Positions 1 through 8,446 of a stretch of 64,000 nucleotides of DNA are shown piece by piece. Source of the stretch: a bacterium 0.1xD8-71 (GTDB taxonomy: Bacteria > Bacillota > Clostridia > Lachnospirales > Lachnospiraceae); contig RAYR01000004.1 in assembly GCA_003612405.1 (NCBI GenBank), forward strand, positions 1 to 64,000, given 5' to 3'. A program made the translations under genes and the position numbers. The first letter of the stretch is position 1. Every line of letters begins with the position of its first letter. A model generated the notes under the pieces. That model searched no databases. It was not told the origin of the DNA and saw only the letters and a program-made list of their open reading frames with translations.

Positions 1-73
1 TACTGCTGGTTGGTTAAACCTTCGCAGACAGGCTTCTCACCTGCCAGACTACCCGCCCTTCGTCTGGGCGCAC
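1..73 (-). mobile_element. 5' end of a group II intron (partial, runs off the window)
   Basis: Read on the minus strand from position 73 downwards the DNA starts GTGCGCCCAGACGAAGGG, the conserved 5' terminus of bacterial group II introns of the Ll.LtrB kind, which begin GUGCGCCCAGA. Short complementary runs follow, as expected for the start of ribozyme domain I. The intron body, its reverse transcriptase and the 3' end lie outside the window, so activity cannot be judged. It sits 13 bases after the stop codon of the small membrane peptide gene, in the same orientation as the surrounding cargo genes. Such introns are frequent in conjugative elements of gut Firmicutes. The call rests on the first dozen bases and the context. 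Confidence 0.68.
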
Positions 74-86
74 AATTTCGATGTAT

Positions 87-230
87 CTATTTTGCAACAA
101 ATCTATAAATCGCATAAATTACCCATATAATCCAAGAATATGTCCACGTATCAAACACAATACTTATTATTAAATATCCGATGGCTATTATGATTGCTAT
201 TACCCAATTCATTATTTTTTTCTTATCCAT
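87..230 (-). CDS. small membrane peptide, 47 aa
   Basis: A 47-residue protein of unknown function. It begins MDKKKIMNW, with a basic N-terminus followed by two hydrophobic segments (about residues 9-22 and 28-44, rich in Ile, Val, Trp and Tyr) and ends RFVAK, so it should be an inner-membrane peptide. The start is chosen because GGAGGAATTAAA stands directly before this ATG; the longer in-frame extension to 272 has no ribosome binding site. It lies 38 bases after the histidine kinase gene on the same strand and is probably co-transcribed. It may be a modifier of the kinase or simply element cargo; no family was recognised. Confidence 0.6.
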   Translation of the reverse strand: MDKKKIMNWVIAIIIAIGYLIISIVFDTWTYSWIIWVIYAIYRFVAK

Positions 231-268
231 TTTAATTCCTCCAAAATAAACCTTGATTTGCCTCTTTG

Positions 269-1591
269 TCAATCACTTTTTTGCCCCAAATCTTTTAATA
301 AATAAAAAGAGCAATTCATTTTGTGGACTGCAAGTTTAATTGTTACACAAGCTCCACCAGAAGCAATATTTGAAAGTTCTAAACTTCCGCCGTGTTTCTG
401 GCTAAGGACACGGCTTGTAGCCAATCCCAGGCCCATATGCTCTCCCGTTTTATCCTCAGAATAAAGAAAGGTGTTCTTTTTACGGAGCATTGCCCTTGAA
501 AAACCTTTGCCATCGTCTGATATGGTTATCATAAGCATACCATCGGTAAGGGAGTACCCAAAATCCACCTTGCTTTTGGCATATCGAATGGCATTAGAAA
601 AGATATTCTCGACAATACGGTAAAAGATCTGCTCGTCTAATTTCACCTGACATTCGGATATGGCAGAATGGTATGCAATCTCCAGGCTATGTTGTTCCGC
701 AAGAAACGAAAGGCTTTCCGTAGCTCTTCTTAAAAAGTCCGGTAACTGAACTACGGAATACTTTGTTTCCGTTTCTTCAATGGCATTCAGGTCACGGATA
801 TAATCTGTATAATGTTCAAGCCGTTTTGCCGTTACCGCAAGGTTAGACAGTGTATGCCGCAATTCTTCGTCATTCAGATTTCCATCTGCCAGGCATTGCT
901 GCATATATTCCACATATCCCTCAACAATCGCAATGGGATTTCTTAAGTCATGTGCCACTGATGCCTGCAGGATTCTGCGCTGCTCAATCATGTTCCATAG
1001 CTGACGGTTGTTATCATAAAGCGCCTGCCGCATTTCTTCAAAAGCGGTGCAGAGCCTTCCTAATTCATCATTCCTGTTATAATAAACCGTAAAATCAAGG
1101 TCTTGCTCCCGAATATGTTTTGTCGCATCGGCAAGAACCTGAATGGGCGGTGACAGTTCTTTCCTGTAAAACCACCATGCGCACAGCATGATGCCTGCAA
1201 TGGAATAGAAAAAAGGAAACAGCACCATAGAAATGCCTGCCATTCTGTATACAAACTTTTGCTTTGAACGAAGCGCCGCGAAGCCGGACTCGATTTTCTC
1301 TATTATGAATTCCGTATTCTCCAAAGTTACATCCACTCCGGTAGGAACGAGCATATTCACCTGGGCAGGTTCGTCAAGGATAACCCTCTGCCCTCCCTCT
1401 AATACCCTCCCGTCCGCTGTGACCGTCCGGGTATTCAGCCAGACTTCCTGAGAATCAGGAAGTATCACTTTTTGTATACGGTAGCATCCATAAATCGTCA
1501 TGACAGATGCCGCAAAAACAAGAAACATGGTAGCGGCTACCGCACAGATAAAAGCTCTTTTCATTGATCCGGGTTTCCTCATTTTTTCCAT
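269..1591 (-). CDS. sensor histidine kinase (HAMP, HisKA, HATPase_c)
   Basis: Membrane sensor kinase of about 440 residues that would phosphorylate the response regulator encoded just upstream. A transmembrane helix near the N-terminus and a second one around residues 120-145 flank an extracellular loop of about 80 residues, the likely sensory part. HAMP follows, then the phospho-acceptor histidine in SVAHDLRNP, the N-box NIFSNAIRYA, the G1 motif DDGKGF and the G2 motif GLGLATS. The ATG at 1591 has GGGGGA ten bases upstream; an ATG at 1582, overlapping the regulator stop as ATGA, is the alternative. VanS-like in layout, but the signal is unknown and no resistance genes lie beside it. Confidence 0.85.
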   Translation of the reverse strand: MEKMRKPGSMKRAFICAVAATMFLVFAASVMTIYGCYRIQKVILPDSQEVWLNTRTVTADGRVLEGGQRVILDEPAQVNMLVPTGVDVTLENTEFIIEKIESGFAALRSKQKFVYRMAGISMVLFPFFYSIAGIMLCAWWFYRKELSPPIQVLADATKHIREQDLDFTVYYNRNDELGRLCTAFEEMRQALYDNNRQLWNMIEQRRILQASVAHDLRNPIAIVEGYVEYMQQCLADGNLNDEELRHTLSNLAVTAKRLEHYTDYIRDLNAIEETETKYSVVQLPDFLRRATESLSFLAEQHSLEIAYHSAISECQVKLDEQIFYRIVENIFSNAIRYAKSKVDFGYSLTDGMLMITISDDGKGFSRAMLRKKNTFLYSEDKTGEHMGLGLATSRVLSQKHGGSLELSNIASGGACVTIKLAVHKMNCSFYLLKDLGQKSD

Positions 1592-2253
1592 CTGTAACCC
1601 ATCCCCCAAACTGTTTCGATGTATTCCCTGCCCGTAGCTTCCTTCAGTTTATTCCTGATCTTTCGGATATGCTCTTTTATGACTCCACTATCTCCTTCGG
1701 CATTCAGCCCCCACACGGCTTCATAGATCCGCTCCCTGTCGAATATCTGATTGGCGTTGCGCATCAGAAACTCCACAATGTCAAACTCACGGTTTGACAG
1801 GTTCAGCGGCTTTTCCCCATAAAAACAAGTACGTTCCGCAAGATTTACGATCAAGCCTTGGGAAGATACGATTTTAGGCGCACACTTGCTTCGTTCATCC
1901 CTTCGCAGGTGAGCCGCCACTCTTGCCGTCAACTCTTTCAGGCTGAACGGCTTGGTTATGTAATCATCACCGCCAACCTGCAGGCCGATTATTTTGTCCT
2001 GTTCCGTAATTCGGGCTGTCAGAAACAAAATGGGACAGACGACATTCTGGCGGATCATTTTACATAACTCCAATCCGTCTATTTCCGGCATATTGATGTC
2101 AAGCAGAATCAAATCCGGATAGACATTCAGCATGGATATTGTCTGCTGTGCATTTTCCGCTACAAAAGCCTCATATCCACACTTCTGTAAGTGACTTGAC
2201 AATAACTCTGTCAGCATTTTTTCATCATCAACAATGAGTATTTTGTATGCCAT
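1579..2253 (-). CDS. OmpR/PhoB-family response regulator
   Basis: A 224-residue DNA-binding regulator, the cytoplasmic partner of the downstream kinase. The receiver domain starts KILIVDDEKM (acidic pocket), carries the phospho-acceptor Asp in LILLDINMPE and the conserved Lys in ITKPFS. The winged-helix output domain occupies about residues 130-224 and ends GMGYRWKK. The ribosome binding site GGGAGAGGAGG precedes the ATG. The coding ends of the regulator and kinase overlap, so they are translationally coupled. It probably controls genes on the element or itself; no target site was identified. Confidence 0.88.
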   Translation of the reverse strand: MAYKILIVDDEKMLTELLSSHLQKCGYEAFVAENAQQTISMLNVYPDLILLDINMPEIDGLELCKMIRQNVVCPILFLTARITEQDKIIGLQVGGDDYITKPFSLKELTARVAAHLRRDERSKCAPKIVSSQGLIVNLAERTCFYGEKPLNLSNREFDIVEFLMRNANQIFDRERIYEAVWGLNAEGDSGVIKEHIRKIRNKLKEATGREYIETVWGMGYRWKK

Positions 2254-2419
2254 AGTAACCTCCTCTCCCAGAATATGATACGATCAAAAAGTCAAAAAGT
2301 GGTCAAGTTCCTACTTTTCAGAGCGTTCTCAACCGCTTTTTTTATGACAGTGCTTCATCACTCCCCACTGTCTGCAATAGAACAATACAACATATGAAAA
2401 CCATACTCCGCTTTTCCCA

Positions 2420-3004
2420 TTAAAAGACCTCATCCTCCGACTCAAAATATTCCAACAGGGAAAGATACAATTCTTCTGGACGGTCTGGCAGGTAATCCTC
2501 ATAACTGCAAATATCCTGCTCTGTATGGTTCGTGTACTCCACCTGCACCCGCCATGACGGACTGCCCTCCGGCTCTTTTGGGGGCTGAATTTCCAGTCTG
2601 TCCTCCAAATCTTCCATGAAAAAGCCTTCTTCCCCGTCAAGAAACGGGTCATAATCCTCTGCATCAGGACGCATGGAATAGTCCTGCTCCCACATAAAGA
2701 TTTCCAATGTATGCACGATATACCGCAACAGCTTCGCCATCTGCCCGCCCTCCAGCGTGACAGACTGCTCCATACCCCCTGTATGAAAATCCGTCATGGT
2801 AAGGACACGGCTTTTCCGGTCAATGGTAAAACGGCAGTCAGCCATTTCCATATCGCCGTACCCATCGTAAACCTCCGTATGCACTTCAAAAGACAATGTA
2901 TTGATGACAAGCTGCTTTTTCATGGCATTTCGCTCCGCATGGAGAAAGCAGGCATTGAAAACCTCCTGTGCCGTTTCCGCCACTTCCGGGCAGTCGTCCT
3001 TCAT
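2420..3004 (-). CDS. acidic integrative-element cargo protein, 194 aa
   Basis: A soluble, acidic protein with no signal peptide or membrane segment. The centre, about residues 45-110, alternates in short beta-like stretches, and the C-terminal half is rich in Asp and Glu. Its ATG directly follows the TAA of the zinc-finger gene, so the two are translationally coupled. Proteins of this kind occur in the cargo of Tn1549/CTn-type conjugative elements of Clostridia, but I cannot name a function. The 166 bases between this gene and the response regulator show no convincing terminator. Confidence 0.6.
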   Translation of the reverse strand: MKDDCPEVAETAQEVFNACFLHAERNAMKKQLVINTLSFEVHTEVYDGYGDMEMADCRFTIDRKSRVLTMTDFHTGGMEQSVTLEGGQMAKLLRYIVHTLEIFMWEQDYSMRPDAEDYDPFLDGEEGFFMEDLEDRLEIQPPKEPEGSPSWRVQVEYTNHTEQDICSYEDYLPDRPEELYLSLLEYFESEDEVF

Positions 3005-3226
3005 TTAAGCTTTCAGCCATTTCTTCTCACCCTCTGAAAGCCGCCTCATTGGGAAACTCATCAACCGGTTCATATCCATTGCCGCCGCTTTTTCCGCAGC
3101 GTTTAAACGGGAGCAGGCTTTGCAGATATGGGCTGCGTGGCCTTTCCCGGAAAATTTCTCATTTGCTTTGTATTCACCGCATATTTTACAGTAATGCCCA
3201 TGCGGGCGGTTTTTCTTTTTTGACAT
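3005..3226 (-). CDS. small CxxC zinc-ribbon protein, 73 aa
   Basis: A short basic protein starting MSKKKNRPHG. Two CxxC pairs, CKIC near residue 13 and CKAC near residue 35, with His residues between them, form a likely zinc knuckle. The start is set by GGAGGAATCTGCG in front of the ATG at 3226; the in-frame extension upstream lacks such a site. The stop codon touches the start of the next gene. This peptide and its neighbours look like conjugative-element cargo, possibly a nucleic-acid or protein-binding accessory factor. Confidence 0.6.
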   Translation of the reverse strand: MSKKKNRPHGHYCKICGEYKANEKFSGKGHAAHICKACSRLNAAEKAAAMDMNRLMSFPMRRLSEGEKKWLKA

Positions 3227-3267
3227 CGCAGATTCCTCCGTTCCTGCACCCATTATACCGTGAAGCG

Positions 3268-3440
3268 TCAAAACTTCAAAGATAGCTGTGGGTTATTGTT
3301 TTTTATGTTTTCTTCCTGCTCCCTTCCCTGTCCTGCCACCTGCGCTTTTTTCTCCGCAAGACGGGCTTTTAAGGACGGTTTTGCGGCTGGCCTGTCCTGT
3401 GCCTTTTTGTTTTCCTCTTTCTGCGCTTTCTCCCCTCCGG
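3268..3440 (-). other. displaced C-terminal tail of the DUF6075-like protein
   Basis: This stretch encodes GGEKAQKEENKKAQ, PSLKARLAEKKAQ and ends LSLKF before a stop at 3268. The composition and the PSLKxxL pattern match the usual C-terminus of this class of element proteins. It is one frame off from the gene it follows, with the switch at the GGAGGGGAG stretch around 3436-3444. It should be read as the 3' end of a frameshifted gene rather than as a gene of its own. Confidence 0.55.
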
Positions 3441-4376
3441 CTCCGTTCCGTCCGCAGCTATGTCGGCAAACCACAATGCCATGTCACGGGTATCTCTCTG
3501 GTTCAAGGCTTCCGCAATCTCTGATACGTTCTCCGTCATGCTCTGGTTATTGTCATGGTAGAGGGCTGTGTCATAACCGTAGATAAAACGGTCAATCTCC
3601 ACCGCAAGCTGTTCTGCAGGTGTCAGGTCAGGCATACGCATTTCCCATACCTTTGCTTCCATTTCTTCACTCATGTTGCCGTCTATCTCCATTTCCGGCA
3701 GCTTCGCCACAAGCTCCGCAATCATTCCCATCGCCTGCGGATTCCCCTTTATGTCAGGGATATACTCCAAAATGTCAAGATCAATCCTGTTCCCGGTTAA
3801 AATATCCATCCCCACATCCTCAAATGCTTCCGTTCCCGGCATATGGATATGGATGCCGATTGCGGGGATTCCGTTCATGCGCTCCGGCGGTATCTGTTTC
3901 CAGATTGCCACTGCTTCCTCCACGGTAGGGATATTCTCATAGAACTCGCCCAGGTTGTGGAACTCGCCGCACTCCGCAACCGTCAGCGTCACTTCTGTTT
4001 CCGCCTGCTCCTGGGATAAGGACACCGGCTCTTTCTCCCTGGCTTCACGCACTCCCTTCAGATAGTCCTCCACCTGCGGGAGATAAGTTTCAAGCGTTCC
4101 CGTCCGCTGTGCGGTGATCGGGTTTATATCCACTTTTACACCACTGATATGGAGCGCATCCCCATTAAATGTATCAAACAGGACATAAATCTGGCTGAAA
4201 TGGTTCCTCGTATCCTCTGAAATACCGAGAATGTAGATTAAAGCCTTGTGATAGCAGTCCTGATACCTCGCCTGTTCCAGTTTTTCATAATAAAACTTCT
4301 CATGTTCCTCGTTTGCAAAAACCATGTGTGTGTTGTTGGTGCTTCGCACCTCTGCTCTTAACGCTGTGTTGTTCAT
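3369..4376 (-). CDS. DUF6075-like conjugative-element protein with frameshifted C-terminus
   Basis: About the first 90 residues (from HMVFANEEHEKFYYEK) resemble the DUF6075 domain of Clostridia mobile elements. The remainder resembles the antirestriction/YodL/LPD-type modules found in large element proteins, with motifs such as ILEYIPDIKG and YGYDTALYHDNN. The ATG at 4376 is chosen because GGAGG lies seven bases before it. After TEPEG near 3440 the frame changes to an Arg/Lys-rich 20-residue tail. The expected tail, Lys/Glu/Ala-rich and ending NNNPQLSLKF, continues in the -1 frame to 3268. A single lost G in the GGGG run explains this. Function unknown; family calls are from memory. Confidence 0.6.
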   Translation of the reverse strand: MNNTALRAEVRSTNNTHMVFANEEHEKFYYEKLEQARYQDCYHKALIYILGISEDTRNHFSQIYVLFDTFNGDALHISGVKVDINPITAQRTGTLETYLPQVEDYLKGVREAREKEPVSLSQEQAETEVTLTVAECGEFHNLGEFYENIPTVEEAVAIWKQIPPERMNGIPAIGIHIHMPGTEAFEDVGMDILTGNRIDLDILEYIPDIKGNPQAMGMIAELVAKLPEMEIDGNMSEEMEAKVWEMRMPDLTPAEQLAVEIDRFIYGYDTALYHDNNQSMTENVSEIAEALNQRDTRDMALWFADIAADGTEPEGRKRRKRKTKRHRTGQPQNRP

Positions 4377-4395
4377 CCCGTGAACCTCCTTCATT

Positions 4396-4484
4396 AAAGA
4401 TATTGAATAAAAAAAGGGAACAAACCCCGAAATAGGGTCTATTCCCAAACATCGAACAAGGGAAAGCACTTTGCTTTCCCTTGC
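4396..4484 (-). terminator. two tandem hairpins before the DUF6075-like gene
   Basis: On the minus strand a perfect stem GGGAAAGC/GCTTTCCC (about 4460-4483) is followed by a second stem GGGAATA...TGTTCCC enclosing ACCC/GGGT (about 4404-4434), and then by a run of seven T. The second hairpin has the form of an intrinsic terminator. It lies only about 20 bases before the ribosome binding site of the DUF6075-like gene, so it either ends upstream transcription or works as a leader attenuator. Confidence 0.6.
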
Positions 4485-4489
4485 AGAAC

Positions 4490-4612
4490 TTATATATAGA
4501 CTTTTACCACAATATCCTTAAATCTGTTGGCCTTTGTGTACTCTGGACGTTCAGCCATAAATGCCCTTACATCCTCTCTCGACACCGTTAAGGTACAGAA
4601 GTAAATATATGG
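4490..4612 (-). pseudogene. 3' fragment of an unidentified gene at the element junction
   Basis: An open frame without start encodes about 39 residues including TVSREDVRAFMAERPEY and ends KDIVVKVYI at a TAA at 4490. It begins within a few bases of the ppdK stop codon and has no ribosome binding site. The sequence looks like authentic protein (mixed charged helix), so I read it as the end of a gene cut by recombination. It marks the probable boundary between chromosome and accessory DNA. I could not identify the parent protein. Confidence 0.45.
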
Positions 4613-4616
4613 TTGT

Positions 4617-7244
4617 CTAATTCCTCTTTTCGTTAATCGCCGCCTGCGCAGCCGCCAGGCGAGCTATAGGTACCCTGAACGGCGAACAGGACACATAAGT
4701 CAGTCCCACTTTATGACAGAACTCCACGGAGGACGGATCGCCGCCATGCTCACCACAGATACCGAGTTTGATATCCGGTCTGGTGCTTCTGCCCTTCTCG
4801 GCAGCCATCTGTACAAGCTGTCCTACACCGCTCTGGTCAAGTCTTGCAAAAGGATCAGACTCATAAATCTTATTCTTATAATAGTCACCTAAGAACTTGC
4901 CCGCATCATCACGGGAGAAGCCGAAGGTCATCTGGGTCAGATCGTTGGTTCCGAAGGAGAAGAACTCTGCCTCCTCGGCAATCTCATTTGCCAAAAGAGC
5001 CGCCCGCGGAATCTCGATCATGGTACCCACATGATACTTGATATCGGAATTTTTCTCTTTCTTCACAGCCTCTGCCACTTCCACGACCACATCTTTGACA
5101 AACTTAAGCTCTTTCTTCTCACCTACCAGAGGAATCATGATCTCGGGTTCGATATCGAATCCTTTTTCATTCTTCACTTCGATAGCTGCTTCCATCACGG
5201 CTCTGGTCTGCATCCTGGCAATCTCAGGATAGGTTACTGCCAGACGACAGCCGCGGTGTCCCATCATGGGGTTAAACTCATGGAGAGAATCACAGATTTC
5301 CTGTACTTCTTCCGCAGTCATCATCATCTGCACTGCCAGGTCATCTATGTCAGCCTGCTCTGTAGGCACGAACTCATGTAACGGGGGATCCAGGAAACGG
5401 ATGGTCACCGGTCTGCCCTCCATCACTTCATATATGGCTTTAAAATCACCTTTCTGGAAAGGTATTAACGCATTAAGCGCTTTTTCTCTCTGTTCCGGCG
5501 TCCTCGCCAGGATCATCTGACGGATTTTGGGAATTCTGTCCGGATCAAAGAACATATGCTCTGTCCTGCACAGGCCGATTCCCTCTGCGCCATACTTCAC
5601 AGCGTTCGCCGCATCTGCGGGTGTATCTGCATTGGTGCGCACTTTAAGTCTGCGGTACTTGTCCGCCCACTCCATGATTCGTCCGAAGTTACCGCTGACA
5701 GAAGCTTCCACGGTCTTGATATCGCCTTTATAAATCTTACCGGTGGAGCCGTCCAGGGACACGTAATCGCCCTCATGGAAGATTTCTCCGCCCAGTTCAA
5801 ATACTTTATCCTGTTCATTGATCGCAATCTCACCACAGCCGGATACGCAGGCCGTACCCATACCGCGGGCCACTACTGCTGCATGAGAGGTCATACCGCC
5901 GCGCACGGTAAGGATACCTTCTGCGGCATGCATCCCTTCAATATCTTCCGGAGAGGTCTCCAGACGTACCAGTACGACTCTCTCCCCTTTCTCATGAGCT
6001 GCTTTTGCCTCATCGGCTGTAAAATACACTTTACCTGCCGCAGCACCGGGAGATGCGGGAAGTGCCTGTCCCACTACCTGTCCTGCCTTCAGGGCATCCG
6101 GATCAAAGGTAGGATGCAGAAGCTGATCCAGGGATTTTGCTTCAATACGAAGCACTGCCTCTTCCGGGGTAATCTTGCCTTCATCTACCAGATCGCAGGC
6201 AATCTGTAAAGCTGCCGGCGCGGTACGTTTACCGTTTCTGGTCTGTAAGAAGAACAGCTTGCCGTCCTCAATGGTGAACTCCATATCCTGCATATCGCGG
6301 TAATGGTTTTCCAGGCGGTTGGCAATCTCCATGAACTGTTTATAACATTCCGGAAGATCCTGCTCTAATTTGGTAATCGGCTGTGGTGTACGGATACCTG
6401 CCACAACATCTTCACCCTGGGCATTGATCAGATACTCACCGTAAATGCCTTTTGCACCGGTAGACGGATTTCTGGTAAAAGCAACGCCCGTACCGGAGGT
6501 ATCGCCCATATTACCGAATACCATGGCCTGCACATTGACTGCTGTACCCCAGTCACCGGGAATATCATTCATACGGCGGTACACGATGGCTCTCTCGTTA
6601 TCCCAGGAACGGAACACTGCTTTTACAGCTTCCATCAGCTGTACCTTGGGATCCTGCGGGAATTCTTCCCCTTTATTTTCTTTATAAATATTCTTGAAAC
6701 GGACGATAATCTCTTTCATATCCTCGGCTGTCAGATCTGTATCAAATTTAACGCCTTTGGACTCTTTGATTTCGTCTAAGATTCTCTCAAAGTAAGATTT
6801 GGGGATCTCCATGACCACATCGGAGAACATCTGAATAAATCTGCGGTAAGAATCATAAGCAAACCGGGGATTACCGGTCTTTGCTGCAAAACCTTCCACT
6901 GCGATATCTGTCAGGCCCAGATTTAAGATAGTATCCATCATACCCGGCATGGAAGCTCTTGCACCGGAACGGACAGACACCAGAAGGGGATTCTCGGTAT
7001 CACCGAATTTCTTTCCCTGTTTCTGCTCCAATCCCGCAAGCGCTGTAAAAATCTGCTCTTTGATCTCGTCGGAAATCTTTCTGCCATTATTGTAATAATC
7101 TGTACAGGCTTCCGTTGTTACGGTAAATCCCTGTGGAATCGGCAGTCCCAAATTGGTCATCTCCGCAAGATTTGCGCCCTTTCCACCCAGAAGGTTGCGC
7201 ATGTCGGCATTGCCTTCCTCAAATAAATAAACCCATTTCGCCAT
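4617..7244 (-). CDS. ppdK: pyruvate, phosphate dikinase
   Basis: Interconverts pyruvate + ATP + Pi and PEP + AMP + PPi; in clostridia it serves PPi-dependent glycolysis. The 875-residue length is that of the well-studied clostridial enzyme. The N-terminal ATP-grasp part begins KWVYLFEEGNADM and contains LLGGKGANLAEM; the swivelling domain carries the catalytic His in GGMTSHAAVVARGMG (about residue 455); the C-terminal barrel has GICGEHGGD and the catalytic Cys/His region SVEFCH (about 830). The ATG at 7244 (MAKWVY) is preceded by AAAGGAG, with a long spacing of 12. It appears monocistronic, with an AT-rich 5' region and accessory DNA directly downstream. Confidence 0.96.
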   Translation of the reverse strand: MAKWVYLFEEGNADMRNLLGGKGANLAEMTNLGLPIPQGFTVTTEACTDYYNNGRKISDEIKEQIFTALAGLEQKQGKKFGDTENPLLVSVRSGARASMPGMMDTILNLGLTDIAVEGFAAKTGNPRFAYDSYRRFIQMFSDVVMEIPKSYFERILDEIKESKGVKFDTDLTAEDMKEIIVRFKNIYKENKGEEFPQDPKVQLMEAVKAVFRSWDNERAIVYRRMNDIPGDWGTAVNVQAMVFGNMGDTSGTGVAFTRNPSTGAKGIYGEYLINAQGEDVVAGIRTPQPITKLEQDLPECYKQFMEIANRLENHYRDMQDMEFTIEDGKLFFLQTRNGKRTAPAALQIACDLVDEGKITPEEAVLRIEAKSLDQLLHPTFDPDALKAGQVVGQALPASPGAAAGKVYFTADEAKAAHEKGERVVLVRLETSPEDIEGMHAAEGILTVRGGMTSHAAVVARGMGTACVSGCGEIAINEQDKVFELGGEIFHEGDYVSLDGSTGKIYKGDIKTVEASVSGNFGRIMEWADKYRRLKVRTNADTPADAANAVKYGAEGIGLCRTEHMFFDPDRIPKIRQMILARTPEQREKALNALIPFQKGDFKAIYEVMEGRPVTIRFLDPPLHEFVPTEQADIDDLAVQMMMTAEEVQEICDSLHEFNPMMGHRGCRLAVTYPEIARMQTRAVMEAAIEVKNEKGFDIEPEIMIPLVGEKKELKFVKDVVVEVAEAVKKEKNSDIKYHVGTMIEIPRAALLANEIAEEAEFFSFGTNDLTQMTFGFSRDDAGKFLGDYYKNKIYESDPFARLDQSGVGQLVQMAAEKGRSTRPDIKLGICGEHGGDPSSVEFCHKVGLTYVSCSPFRVPIARLAAAQAAINEKRN

Positions 7245-7337
7245 TTTGCTGCTATGCTCCTTTCTTTGCCTGCAAATTTGTGCTTCCTCTTCCTGGCACA
7301 ATCTTATCTTTTCTATCTATTCTTCTGATTTTAAAAC

Positions 7338-7348
7338 ATTTTACCATA
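7338..7348 (-). promoter_or_regulatory. possible extended -10 promoter of ppdK
   Basis: In the AT-rich gap 7245-7429, minus-strand TATGGTAAAAT gives a TG-n-TAAAAT extended -10 about 90 bases before the ppdK start. There is no good -35 hexamer. A TTGACA further upstream has no -10 at a workable distance. The gap contains nothing else recognisable. Confidence 0.35.
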
Positions 7349-7429
7349 TTTTTGTAATTTTAGCACGATTTTTTTGAAATTTATTACAAAAATAAAAACC
7401 AATTCTTCTACCTATTTGTCAAATATTGA

Positions 7430-8266
7430 TTATTCTGCCCTCACAGGGCAAAAACTATCAAAGATAAATATGTCATACTCTCCTTTGAGCTGTTCCAGAT
7501 CTTTCTGGCTCTGGATTGTCCAGGCGGCAGAAGGACGTCTGTAGATATGTCTGCATATCCGCCTGCCCGGCTCTCTGCCAAACTTATGATTATAGGCAAT
7601 AAAATCCGGTTTGGTCAGAAAATTAAGCAATAAATGAGCCATCACAAAGTAGATCACATTGCGGTAATCGCCATCCTTCCGGAAATTAGAAGAAAGCTGT
7701 CCGCGTACCACCCCGTTGTGATGTCTGCGAAACCACCACAGAACCATGGGATTAAAAGACTCAATACAGTAAGCGCCCCCATAAGCGCGCAGAAGTTCAT
7801 CTATCACAGCACAAAAAGAAACATTGGCTGTCTCCGCCTTAATTTCAATAATAAGCGGCACCTGTCCGTCCACCATGGCAAGAAGGTCAGTAAACTTCGG
7901 TATACGTTCCTGGGATTTACAAAGTGTATATGCCTGTAATTCTTCGTATGTATGATCTTTAATTTTACCCTCCACACCGCAGATTCTATCCAGTTTAAAA
8001 TCATGAAAAATAACCGGCACACCGTCCTTGGTCACCTGCACATCCAGCTCCATGCCAAGACCTGCCTCCACCGCCTTGCGAAAAGCCGCCATGGAGTTCT
8101 CCGGAGCGTCCGTGTCATTATCATGCAGTCCTCTGTGTGCAAAATATACCTTTTTAAACAGTGTGGTATCCGGTCTTTTGACCATACGCGGCATGATGGC
8201 CAGCATATAAAGCAGGCAGGCGCCGCCAATAATTTCCAATATAATTCTGATGATCAGTGAGATCAT
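7430..8266 (-). CDS. membrane-anchored glycerophosphodiester phosphodiesterase
   Basis: Hydrolyses glycerophosphodiesters from phospholipid turnover to glycerol-3-phosphate and an alcohol. 278 residues from MISLIIRIIL, beginning with one hydrophobic helix (residues 2-20) that should tether the enzyme to the membrane. The GDPD signature follows: HRGLHDNDTDAPENS, the metal-binding pair in GMELDVQVTKDG and the second catalytic His in VIFHDFKLDRI. The start was taken at 8266 because GGAAGAG lies just before it; an ATG at 8278 is also in frame. The C-terminus is complete. It is on the same strand as the HlyD-like gene but separated from it by 255 bases with a strong palindrome. Confidence 0.88.
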   Translation of the reverse strand: MISLIIRIILEIIGGACLLYMLAIMPRMVKRPDTTLFKKVYFAHRGLHDNDTDAPENSMAAFRKAVEAGLGMELDVQVTKDGVPVIFHDFKLDRICGVEGKIKDHTYEELQAYTLCKSQERIPKFTDLLAMVDGQVPLIIEIKAETANVSFCAVIDELLRAYGGAYCIESFNPMVLWWFRRHHNGVVRGQLSSNFRKDGDYRNVIYFVMAHLLLNFLTKPDFIAYNHKFGREPGRRICRHIYRRPSAAWTIQSQKDLEQLKGEYDIFIFDSFCPVRAE

Positions 8267-8446
8267 ATCTCTTCCCATCCTTTAACAGATACTATAATAT
8301 TACACAACTGCCCAAATACTTATAGTTATTGTACAACCCTGTCGGTTCGTTTTCAAGACCTTCGATGCCAGGTAAAACACGGAAATTTCGCAGAAGTGCT
8401 GAGAAAAAGTCTGGTATATAGATATGCTTTTATATGACAAGATTCC

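Noticed and set aside
269..2253. Vancomycin-resistance VanRS operon
   Set aside because: The kinase and regulator are VanRS-like in layout only; no van ligase or dipeptidase genes are present.
2320..2345. Possible terminator between the 194-residue gene and the regulator
   Set aside because: The stem is only four or five pairs long; the T-run alone is not enough.
3436..3444. Programmed -1 frameshift in the element protein
   Set aside because: There is no X XXY YYZ slippery heptamer with a downstream structure; a simple base loss in the G-run fits better.
7419..7424. Isolated TTGACA before ppdK
   Set aside because: No -10 element at a usable distance.
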